A stretch of DNA of 5,266 nucleotides from contig DEIT01000200.1 in NCBI GenBank assembly GCA_002352635.1, forward strand, positions 927 through 6,192, read 5' to 3'. Source of the DNA: Hyphomicrobiaceae bacterium UBA2767. GTDB lineage: Bacteria; Pseudomonadota; Alphaproteobacteria; Rhizobiales; Methyloligellaceae. The notes under the pieces are model-generated. The model had not been told where the DNA came from. It did no database searches and saw only the letters and a program-made list of their open reading frames with translations. This document shows, in pieces, positions 1 through 5,266 of the stretch (its first letter is position 1; each line of letters begins with the position of its first letter). The position numbers and the translations under genes were made by a program.

Positions 1-699
1 CAGCTCTACCATGACGATCCCGCGCTCGGTCCGGCGGAAGGACATTCCGCGCGTGAAGCAATCATGGGCGATATCGTACATCTGCAATCGGGGAGTGCGA
101 TGCTCAAGGTTCACGCGATCGGCTCCGCGCCTATTGAGCGCATCGATATTTTCAATGGACTGGAGCACCTCTCAACGCACCGGCCCTTTTCGCAGGCTGA
201 CCTTGGAAGCCGCATCCGCGTTGTCTGGGAGGGCGCTGAATATCGTGGCCGGTTCCGCGAGGTCATCTGGGATGGCCGGGCCGAGTTCAAGGGGAACCGT
301 GTAACAAACGCGCGCGGCATCAACTTCTTCAACTCGGACAAGACGCTCGATCAGACCAGTGAAAACGCACTGAGCTGGCGGGCGCTGACGACCGGCAACT
401 ATGGTGGCTTCGATGCCTGGCTTGAAGACGGTGCGAAGGGTACGGTTGCGATCGAGACACCTGTCGTCTCCTGCGACGTTGCGGTAAGCGACATCGGTTT
501 TGAGGACACTGTCTTCGATGCCGGCAAGCTTGGCCGCAAGCTGCGGCTGTTCCGCTTGCCGGACGAAAACCCTCATTTCGACATGACCGTGAGCCAGGAC
601 GTCGAACTGCGCGACGAAGGCGACAATGCGCTCTTCGTCCGGGTGACTCAGGAAGATGGTCATCAGGCCTGGTCGAGCCCGATCTACATATTCAGATAA
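1..699 (+). CDS. DUF3604 domain-containing protein, C-terminal part (5' end outside window)
   Basis: The frame is open from the first base of the window to the TAA at 697-699, giving 232 residues of a longer protein. The ATG at 64 is an internal methionine: the codons before it encode protein-like sequence without a stop, so the true start lies upstream. The segment looks like the C-terminal end of DUF3604 proteins (typically 600 or more residues), with a beta-rich run containing 'PIERIDIFNGLE', 'VVWEGAEYRGRFREVIWDG', an 'L-S-W-R-A-L-T-T-G-N-YGGFDAW' stretch, and the ending 'VRVTQEDGHQAWSSPIYI'. That ending resembles the C-terminus of PHP-like metal-dependent proteins. The family has no established reaction that I can name, and the catalytic N-terminal part is not visible. 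The sulfatase gene begins two bases after the stop, so the two are probably translated from one mRNA. The family call is from memory of the pattern and has not been searched. Confidence 0.8.
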   Translation, partial: QLYHDDPALGPAEGHSAREAIMGDIVHLQSGSAMLKVHAIGSAPIERIDIFNGLEHLSTHRPFSQADLGSRIRVVWEGAEYRGRFREVIWDGRAEFKGNRVTNARGINFFNSDKTLDQTSENALSWRALTTGNYGGFDAWLEDGAKGTVAIETPVVSCDVAVSDIGFEDTVFDAGKLGRKLRLFRLPDENPHFDMTVSQDVELRDEGDNALFVRVTQEDGHQAWSSPIYIFR

Positions 700-701
700 A
701 C

Positions 702-2162
702 ATGAAGCCCACAAACCTGCTCATCATCATGTCGGACCAGCACAACCGGCGTTTCGCCGGATGCTATGGGCACGACATTGTGGAAACCCCCAATCTGGAT
801 CGACTGGCCCATGGCGGCGCACGGTTCGACGCCGCCTATACGCCGTGTCCCGTCTGTGTGCCGGCGCGTGCTGCATTTGCAACCGGAAAATACGTGCATC
901 AAACCGGGCACTGGGACAACGCCATGCCGTTCGATGGGTCTGAGGCCAGTTGGCACAGCCTGCTCAGGGAACGGGGCCATGAAGTTGTTTCGATCGGCAA
1001 GCTCCATTTTCGTTCCGATGGCGATGACAATGGTTTTACCGACGAGCAGATTGGCATGCATGTGATCGAGGGTAAGGGCGATCTGCTCGGGCTCATCCGC
1101 GACGAAGAAATGCCCAAGCGGGCCGGCTCCTACAAGATGGCGCGAATGGCGGGGCCGGGCGAGTCCGTCTACACCACCTATGATCGCGAAATTGCCGCGC
1201 GCGCCCAAACGTGGTTGCGCGAGGATGCCGCGCAGTTCACCGACAATCCCTGGGTGCTGTTTGTTTCGTTCGTGTGCCCGCACTTTCCACTGACCGCGCC
1301 ACCAGAGCATTTTTATCGCTATTACGATCAGGACCTAGCACTGCCCAAACTCTATGAGCAGCGCGATCAACCTCTTCATCCCTATCTGGAGGACTATCGC
1401 CGTTCCTTCGCCTATGACGAGTTCTTCGACACACCCGACCAGGTGAAACGGGCGCAGGCGGGTTACATGGGTCTATGCTCATTTCTCGATGAGAATATCG
1501 GCAACGTGTTGTCAGCGCTGGACGCGGCAGGTCTCAGCGATGAGACGCGCATCGTCTATACCAGCGATCATGGCGACAATCTGGGTGCTCGGGGCCTTTG
1601 GGGCAAGTCGACCATGTATGAGGAGTCCGTCGGTGTGCCGCTCATCGTGACAGGCCCGGATATCCCTGCCGGTGAAGTCGTGGAAACGCCGACCAACCTG
1701 CTTGATCTCTATCCCTTTATTATGGGGTGCGCCGGAGAAGCTACATCTGAAACAGTAACGGAAGACCATCCCGGGACTGACGTGATGCGTCTGATCGCAG
1801 GTGAGGAAAAGACCCGCGCGACGTTTTCCGAGTATCACGGTATGGGATCAAAGACGGCGGCATACATGATCCGCAAAGGGCCACATAAGCTTGTCGCCTA
1901 CGCTGACTATGCTCCGCAGCTTTTCGATCTATCTGAAGACCCTGAAGAGCTGAACGATCTGGCTCAGGATGCGAACGCAATGCCGATCCTCGAAGAGCTG
2001 ATGGTTGAGTTGCACAAGATCTGTGATCCGGTGGAAACCGATGCGCGGGCCAAGGCTGCGCAGAAAGCGCTGATGGAGAGCAGCGGCGGTCGCAATGCGG
2101 TCATCGAATGGGGCGATCTGGGCTTCAGCATGCCGCCCGGAGTCACACCTCAGTTCGACTAG
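702..2162 (+). CDS. Cys-type sulfatase / phosphonate monoester hydrolase-like enzyme
   Basis: A complete 486-residue alkaline-phosphatase-fold hydrolase, normal in length for bacterial type I sulfatases. The N-terminal strand 'NLLIIMSDQHN' gives metal ligand Asp12, followed by Gln13 as in choline-sulfatase and phosphonate-monoester-hydrolase relatives rather than the Asp-Asp of many arylsulfatases. 'CVPARAAFATG' at residues 52-62 is the CxPxR signature, so Cys52 should be converted to formylglycine by a maturase. Other expected active-site residues are Lys100 and His102 in 'GKLHF', His194 in 'CPHFPL', Asp289 and His290 in 'SDHGDN', and Lys302 in 'LWGKS'. No signal peptide is visible, so the enzyme is probably cytoplasmic. 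It likely hydrolyses a sulfate ester, or a phosphate or phosphonate ester; the substrate is not readable. The start is two bases after the upstream stop, without a clear Shine-Dalgarno, which suggests coupled translation. The stop overlaps that of the convergent gene. Confidence 0.93.
   Translation: MKPTNLLIIMSDQHNRRFAGCYGHDIVETPNLDRLAHGGARFDAAYTPCPVCVPARAAFATGKYVHQTGHWDNAMPFDGSEASWHSLLRERGHEVVSIGKLHFRSDGDDNGFTDEQIGMHVIEGKGDLLGLIRDEEMPKRAGSYKMARMAGPGESVYTTYDREIAARAQTWLREDAAQFTDNPWVLFVSFVCPHFPLTAPPEHFYRYYDQDLALPKLYEQRDQPLHPYLEDYRRSFAYDEFFDTPDQVKRAQAGYMGLCSFLDENIGNVLSALDAAGLSDETRIVYTSDHGDNLGARGLWGKSTMYEESVGVPLIVTGPDIPAGEVVETPTNLLDLYPFIMGCAGEATSETVTEDHPGTDVMRLIAGEEKTRATFSEYHGMGSKTAAYMIRKGPHKLVAYADYAPQLFDLSEDPEELNDLAQDANAMPILEELMVELHKICDPVETDARAKAAQKALMESSGGRNAVIEWGDLGFSMPPGVTPQFD
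2159..2162. other. Shared CTAG stop palindrome of two convergent genes
   Basis: The bases CTAG contain the TAG stop of the + strand sulfatase (2160-2162) and, on the other strand, the TAG stop of the metallophosphoesterase (2161-2159). The two reading frames overlap by exactly this palindrome. No hairpin with a T-run is visible at the junction, so both transcripts probably run into the opposite gene, or termination is Rho-dependent. Confidence 0.95.
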
Positions 2163-3955
2163 GGTTTCCCATACATATGCCGCTCCATCAGAAAGCGGCC
2201 AGCGGTTCGGAAATTGAACCGCCGGTCCAAGAGCCCGTGGCGTGGGTGATATCCACGGTCGATGTCGGCGAAGGTGTCGAGTTGAAGATTGGTGCGCTCA
2301 AGGCGTGGCGCAATCGCAACCGCCTCTGCCACGCGTTCCACAATCGCTGCGTCGTCAAAATTCGCAATGGCCGGACTGATATGCGCAAGCCGGATATTGG
2401 CCGCCGCAAGGAGTTCATTCTCTTCTGCGAAGCGCTCAATCTCAGCAAGCCGTGTCTGCAGATCATCCTGCAGATTGACCTGGAACACGACACCACGGAC
2501 AGTTTTTTGCATTTTGAACGCAGGCAGAAGTTTTTGGCGGTCCTCCCATTTGAAGCCGAAGCTCACCGAGTGAGCGAATTTTGATCCCTCCTTTGGTTCA
2601 TCCGCCGAGGAGTGAGACTTGCCCAGATAGACCGGTGGGCCACCCCCGCAGTCGAACGCCGCAAGATCATCGGCGATATCGGATGCATCAGCTGCAAACG
2701 TCACGAACTCCACAGCGTCAATGAGATGGGCGTTGTCGTTGCACCGCTTCCATAGGTCCGCATCGGGGACGCCGGAGTGAAAGAAAGTAAAGGTGCACCC
2801 CGCGGCGTGGAAGTCATGAACCCGTGGTCCATACTCGTGATCAAATAGATCAGACAATGGAGTGCGTACGCGTGTGATACCCATCTGCCAAAGCCTCTGC
2901 AGCGCATAATCATTGCGCGCGCGCTTGCGAGTGAACTCCTCCATAGGACCATTGTAGGGAAGGTCCCGGGCTCGGGCCCAGCCGTGACGCAGATGCAAGG
3001 TGAGGGGCGTCAACGTGTGCTCGCCCGGGGCTTCTTCGAGCGAAATGCTCTTACTCTCTGCATGCCCTTCGCCGTCAGTTGGGTAGACACTGAGCTTGTG
3101 CCCTTCCCTGAATACATCGACCAGCGCGTAACTGAACTTGCCTTCATCGTTGCGGCCGAATTGATCGGCAGGTTCGACATCGTAGAGCTCGCTATAGTCC
3201 TGCCGCGTAAAGCTTGTCGGAGGCAGGCAGTAGAGGTGCGCATCTTCAACGCGGTTGAAGAAGAACTGATGCACATGGCCCGAGAAGACCGCCTCGATCT
3301 TGTGTTGCCTTACCAGCTCAAGCAGCCAGCTTCGACCTGGCTCATCATAGTTGTCATAGTGGGAGTGTTCATCCGGCTGGTCGATCATTGGCGGATAGTG
3401 GGAGAACAAGAAAGTGCGTTCACCCGCATGCGCGGTCAGATATTCCTCAAGCCAAATGCGTTGCGCGTCTTCATGGGCGCTGCCCGAGTTCACCAGAGAT
3501 GAATTGATTATGATGAATTGGACGCCGTTTTGCTCGAAACCAGCATGACCGGCACCAAAATATTTTTCGAATAGAGCAACGCTGTGATCATCAACCGGGC
3601 CGGCGGGCGACGCCGGCATCGGCTTGTCTCCAACATCATGATTGCCCGGCACAAAGTGCAGGTCGGGCCCAAGGGGTTTGAGGATCTTGAGCGCTTCCTC
3701 TGCTGCCGGGCCATAAGTCGGCAGGTGCGGAAGAGGGTGCACCATGTCACCCAGATGAAGTGTGAAATCGGGTTTGTGTGCAGCGATTTTCGCTGCCGCA
3801 TATCGCGCACGGCCATTGGCCAGATCGTTCACGGCGAAAGGCGAAGAGTCATCCCCACCTGGCGGACGGATATGAGTGTCGGTGATAATCGCAAAGGTGA
3901 AGAGTGGTTCTTCGACCGGCGACGCACCGTCGGTATCATTCTTTGATGTTGACAT
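2159..3955 (-). CDS. Calcineurin-like metallophosphoesterase with large unassigned C-terminal domain
   Basis: A complete 598-residue protein. Residues about 18-300 form a calcineurin-like metallophosphoesterase with the full metal-ligand set: Asp26-x-His28, Gly69-Asp70, Gly104-Asn-His-Asp107, His186 in 'SHYPP', and Gly226-His-Val-His229. It should be a dinuclear-metal phosphomono- or phosphodiesterase. Residues about 310-598 go beyond the usual catalytic unit and show alternating hydrophobic strands and helices ('GITRVRTPLSDLF', 'AAGCTFTFFHSG', 'DAVEFVTFAA', 'VRGVVFQVNL'), ending in 'HGLLDRRFNFRTAGRFLM'. This resembles a TIM-barrel arrangement, but I cannot assign a family. No signal peptide or membrane segment is seen. 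The ATG at 3955 is the only start codon after the in-frame stop at 3986-3988; the ribosome binding site is weak. The gene converges on the sulfatase and overlaps its end by four bases, so it has its own promoter. A joint pathway with the neighbours is inferred from adjacency only. Confidence 0.9.
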   Translation of the reverse strand: MSTSKNDTDGASPVEEPLFTFAIITDTHIRPPGGDDSSPFAVNDLANGRARYAAAKIAAHKPDFTLHLGDMVHPLPHLPTYGPAAEEALKILKPLGPDLHFVPGNHDVGDKPMPASPAGPVDDHSVALFEKYFGAGHAGFEQNGVQFIIINSSLVNSGSAHEDAQRIWLEEYLTAHAGERTFLFSHYPPMIDQPDEHSHYDNYDEPGRSWLLELVRQHKIEAVFSGHVHQFFFNRVEDAHLYCLPPTSFTRQDYSELYDVEPADQFGRNDEGKFSYALVDVFREGHKLSVYPTDGEGHAESKSISLEEAPGEHTLTPLTLHLRHGWARARDLPYNGPMEEFTRKRARNDYALQRLWQMGITRVRTPLSDLFDHEYGPRVHDFHAAGCTFTFFHSGVPDADLWKRCNDNAHLIDAVEFVTFAADASDIADDLAAFDCGGGPPVYLGKSHSSADEPKEGSKFAHSVSFGFKWEDRQKLLPAFKMQKTVRGVVFQVNLQDDLQTRLAEIERFAEENELLAAANIRLAHISPAIANFDDAAIVERVAEAVAIAPRLERTNLQLDTFADIDRGYHPRHGLLDRRFNFRTAGRFLMERHMYGKP

Positions 3956-3970
3956 TGTCTGAAGGTCTTT

Positions 3971-4002
3971 CGCTGAGCTTCCAGTTTATCCGTTTCTCAG
4001 CG
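3971..4002. promoter_or_regulatory. Inverted repeat CGCTGAG-N18-CTCAGCG upstream of metallophosphoesterase
   Basis: A perfect 7-bp inverted repeat separated by 18 bases lies 16 to 47 bases upstream of the metallophosphoesterase ATG. It could be an operator for a dimeric repressor or a loose 5'-leader hairpin. No T-run follows on either strand, so it is not an intrinsic terminator. Only the symmetry is observed; function is inferred. Confidence 0.3.
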
Positions 4003-4183
4003 CGCTATCACGCCTAATTTGACTTCCGCGACAAGGCACCAGTTGGCGACCGGCTTCGTGCCATTTTCCGTCATGAAACGATGGCTGGCGCCCTTCGGCA
4101 ATTAGCCAGCTAGGTGGAGCATGACCAACGTGGACATAGTTGCCAAGAACAGTGGACGCCACTCCACCATTCACAGGCATGAG

Positions 4184-4199
4184 AAAAAGATAGGTCTTT
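4184..4199 (-). terminator. Weak hairpin with T-run downstream of the tRNA fragment
   Basis: On the minus strand, starting nine bases after the tRNA CCA end, AAAGA-CCTA-TCTTT forms a 5-bp stem with a four-base loop that runs into further T residues. It is short and AT-rich, but it is placed where the terminator of the original tRNA-Arg gene would be. If real, it supports the left flank being the native 3' flank of that tRNA. Confidence 0.3.
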
Positions 4200-4207
4200 G
4201 TCTTAAG

Positions 4208-4252
4208 TGGCGCGCCGGGGAGGATTCGAACCCCCGCCCCCAGATTCGTAGT
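4208..4252 (-). pseudogene. 3' fragment of tRNA-Arg(ACG), probable integration attachment-site scar
   Basis: Read on the minus strand, this 45-base segment contains an anticodon loop CTACGAA (anticodon ACG at 4249-4247, Arg), the 3' anticodon strand TCTGG, a short variable loop GGGC, and a T arm in which GGGGG and CCTCC pair around the loop TTCGAAT with one G-T wobble. The acceptor 3' strand CCGGCGC, discriminator G and CCA follow. The 5' anticodon strand should be CCAGA but reads TAAAA, and no D arm is recognisable, so it cannot be a working tRNA. A tRNA 3' portion beginning at the anticodon loop is the usual identity segment of att sites used by tyrosine integrases. In that model the element lies at higher coordinates and the native chromosome at lower coordinates. 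The alternative is a decayed tRNA gene. Confidence 0.78.
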
Positions 4253-4479
4253 TTTAATTTGGCAGATTTACCGGCTTTCTTCTTGATGGAAAATACACAG
4301 TAAAATATTGATATTAGGGCATATTATTATGGATGGCCGTTTCTGTTGATTTATCTGAATTCTCTCCAGTTGGACGCCATATGGACGCCATTTTAGTGGC
4401 CCAGACCGAGGGGGCTTTACAATCAGCGCGAATTCGATTCAAAGGGTGTGGTGAACTCGGTTTTGGCATCCCGCAGAGA
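4253..4479. other. AT-rich non-coding stretch between tRNA fragment and redox-protein gene
   Basis: The base composition becomes sharply AT-rich immediately beyond the tRNA fragment (about 4250-4365), unlike the GC-rich DNA to the left, and then returns toward the average. I see no protein gene. The stretch contains a 10-bp direct repeat and no convincing terminator for the minus-strand gene ending at 4480. This would be the distal end of an integrated element if the scar reading holds. Confidence 0.6.
4371..4391. repeat. Near-tandem 10-bp direct repeat TGGACGCCAT
   Basis: TGGACGCCAT occurs at 4371-4380 and again at 4382-4391, an 11-base period close to one helical turn. It is followed by TTTAGTGGCCC. 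Such phased repeats can be protein-binding sites, for example recombinase arm sites or transposase sites near IS ends, but nothing here decides between these and chance. Confidence 0.5.
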
Positions 4480-5019
4480 TCATTTCTTTGTCTCGTTATC
4501 GCGCATTCGTTCCAGTATTTTCTCGGCACCGACCTGACCAGCGATCCCGCAGACCTTGAAACACCCGGAATCGCTGTGACCGCCAGCGTCCAGAAAGGCC
4601 TGATAGTCATCCGGATCGGTCATATCAAACGCTCTGCCGTAGATCTTCTCATGGATCTGTTTGCAAAGGGTGCCGTTCAGCTCTCCTTCAAATCCGAATT
4701 GCTTCTTCAGCTCTTCCTTGAACCTTTCAATGAGTTCCGCGGAGGGTTCCATAGCCTCACGATAGGCTTCCGTGTCCTCCATCTTCTGCCGCCCGACCAA
4801 CAGCCCCAGTCCCATAAGTGCCCCGATAAGGGCACCACAGGTTTCTCCGTGGCGTGCCACGCCACCGGAAAGGACTGTCGCAGACTTGAACACCTCGTCG
4901 TTTCCAATGCCGAATTCGTCCTGAAGGCTCAACAACACAGCTTGCGAACAACCGCTGTATTGGTCGTTTTCATGGGCCTTCTTCTTGACCCTCTCTATGC
5001 GCTCATCATTCGTCGACAT
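4480..5019 (-). CDS. C_GCAxxG_C_C family putative redox-active protein
   Basis: A complete 179-residue protein, slightly longer than the roughly 140 residues usual for this family. It carries the family's cysteine pattern: Cys24 in 'YSGCSQAVL', the signature Cys61-Gly-Ala-Leu-Ile-Gly66 preceded by 'SGGVARHGET' and followed by the hydrophobic 'ALMGLGLLVG', then Cys119 in 'LNGTLCKQIH', and Cys153 and Cys157 in 'GCFKVCGIAG'. The family is predicted to be redox-active, perhaps binding a metal or cycling disulfides; the biochemical role is unknown, and members are often near transporter genes. The charged stretch around residues 77-113 is mostly helical. No signal peptide or membrane anchor is evident, so it is probably cytoplasmic. 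The start at 5019 is supported by AGAGGAG eight bases upstream. It appears monocistronic within the window and lies on the presumed element side of the tRNA scar. Confidence 0.9.
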   Translation of the reverse strand: MSTNDERIERVKKKAHENDQYSGCSQAVLLSLQDEFGIGNDEVFKSATVLSGGVARHGETCGALIGALMGLGLLVGRQKMEDTEAYREAMEPSAELIERFKEELKKQFGFEGELNGTLCKQIHEKIYGRAFDMTDPDDYQAFLDAGGHSDSGCFKVCGIAGQVGAEKILERMRDNETKK

Positions 5020-5027
5020 CTTCGCAT

Positions 5028-5034
5028 CTCCTCT
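5028..5034 (-). promoter_or_regulatory. Ribosome binding site AGAGGAG for the redox-protein gene
   Basis: On the minus strand AGAGGAG ends eight bases before the ATG at 5019, an ideal Shine-Dalgarno spacing. It fixes that start over the out-of-frame ATG at 5027-5025. Confidence 0.75.
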
Positions 5035-5266
5035 GATGTTCCTTTGACAATCGTGGTGAGAGAGCCGCTCTTAAGCTAGACTCACAGCGACCTTCCTTCG
5101 GATTTGTTTTCAGAAGACCAGCCAAACCGGGTAATGCCCAGTCGACGTTTCGCCACTGCGACAAAATGGGACTGCGAAAAACGAAGCGGCTATTTCAGAC
5201 CGCCTTGGCGTCATTACCCGACATATGAGGTGATGGTGGTGAACGTCTGCTATGTGCCATGTGTGG
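5035..5266. other. Non-coding right end of window
   Basis: About 230 bases upstream of the redox-protein gene without a convincing coding region on either strand. It should hold that gene's promoter, but no clear minus-strand -35/-10 pair was found. Short repeats occupy the middle, and the last 40 bases could be the beginning of a + strand gene or part of a dispersed repeat; the window ends too early to tell. Confidence 0.5.
5128..5220. repeat. 9-bp inverted repeat CGGGTAATG / CATTACCCG
   Basis: CGGGTAATG at 5128-5136 and its exact complement CATTACCCG at 5212-5220 flank 75 bases. Between them the heptamer ACTGCGA occurs twice (5155-5161 and 5171-5177). No gene is visible inside. The arrangement could be a small repeat unit or a remnant of a mobile element end, or chance. 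Confidence 0.4.

Larger units (their letters stand above)
3956..4207. other. Intergenic region upstream of the metallophosphoesterase gene
   Basis: About 250 bases between the metallophosphoesterase start and the tRNA fragment. No protein gene is convincing here. It must hold the minus-strand promoter for the metallophosphoesterase, but I see no good -35/-10 pair; the best candidate is a TTGTCG / TGATAG pairing with 18-base spacing, which is weak. It contains an inverted repeat close to the gene start. A second, smaller inverted repeat (GCTGGC at 4084-4089, GCCAGC at 4105-4110) has no T-run and no evident role. Confidence 0.6.

Noticed and set aside
64..699. ATG at 64 as the true start of the first gene
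   Set aside because: The same frame is open with protein-like codons back to base 1, and a DUF3604 protein of only 211 residues would lack its main domain.
684..1310. Minus-strand ORF of about 200 codons inside the sulfatase gene
   Set aside because: It is a shadow of the sulfatase frame, which has all catalytic motifs.
2984..3502. + strand ORF inside the metallophosphoesterase gene
   Set aside because: It is a shadow of a frame with an intact set of metal ligands.
3986..4180. 64-codon minus-strand ORF upstream of the metallophosphoesterase
   Set aside because: No recognisable motif or ribosome binding site; it occupies the region expected to hold the promoter.
4208..4277. A functional tRNA gene
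   Set aside because: The anticodon 5' strand does not pair with TCTGG, the D arm is absent, and the acceptor pairs at only five of seven positions.
4121..4303. Short + strand ORF containing 'GEDSNPRP'
   Set aside because: This peptide is the classic artefact of translating a tRNA 3' end on the opposite strand; it runs over the tRNA fragment.
5044..5077. + strand promoter with TTGACA at 5044-5049
   Set aside because: The nearest -10-like hexamer (TAAGCT, 5072-5077) is a poor match with about 22-base spacing, and no + strand gene follows closely.
4333..5079. 248-codon + strand ORF over the redox-protein gene
   Set aside because: It is longer than the real gene, but its product resembles no family, while the minus strand gives the full cysteine signature and a good ribosome binding site.
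5233..5266. Possible + strand gene start running off the right edge
   Set aside because: Only eleven codons are visible, and the candidate GAGG is two bases from the ATG; not enough to support a gene.

Overview
The window is GC-rich over most of its length and looks like a chromosomal segment from an alphaproteobacterium, probably Rhizobiales or Rhodobacterales. This rests on codon usage, protein flavour and a recognisable alphaproteobacterial-type tRNA-Arg(ACG) 3' half. The genus cannot be fixed from the sequence.

Left part (1-3955): three predicted hydrolase or hydrolase-like genes. The window opens inside a + strand gene whose C-terminal 232 residues look like a DUF3604 protein. Two bases after its stop comes a complete 486-residue Cys-type sulfatase-superfamily hydrolase, so the two are very likely co-transcribed. 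A 598-residue protein on the opposite strand converges on the sulfatase. It has an N-terminal calcineurin-like metallophosphoesterase domain and an unassigned C-terminal half of about 290 residues. The two convergent genes share the four-base palindrome CTAG as overlapping TAG stop codons, with no intergenic space. Together they suggest degradation of a sulfate, phosphate or phosphonate ester; the substrate cannot be read from the sequence.

Middle (3956-4479): about 520 bases without a convincing protein gene. The key feature is a 45-base minus-strand segment (4208-4252) that matches the 3' part of a tRNA-Arg(ACG), from the anticodon loop through the T arm to CCA. The 5' half is missing or unrecognisable. 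This is the expected scar of tRNA-targeted integration. In the simplest model the native chromosome lies to the left and the integrated element to the right. The DNA just right of the scar is abruptly AT-rich, and a 10-bp near-tandem repeat lies within it.

Right part (4480-5266): a complete minus-strand gene for a C_GCAxxG_C_C family putative redox-active protein with a good ribosome binding site, followed by about 250 bases of non-coding sequence with small repeats. If the scar reading is correct, this gene sits at the distal edge of a genomic island whose integrase and intact tRNA-Arg lie beyond the right edge of the window.
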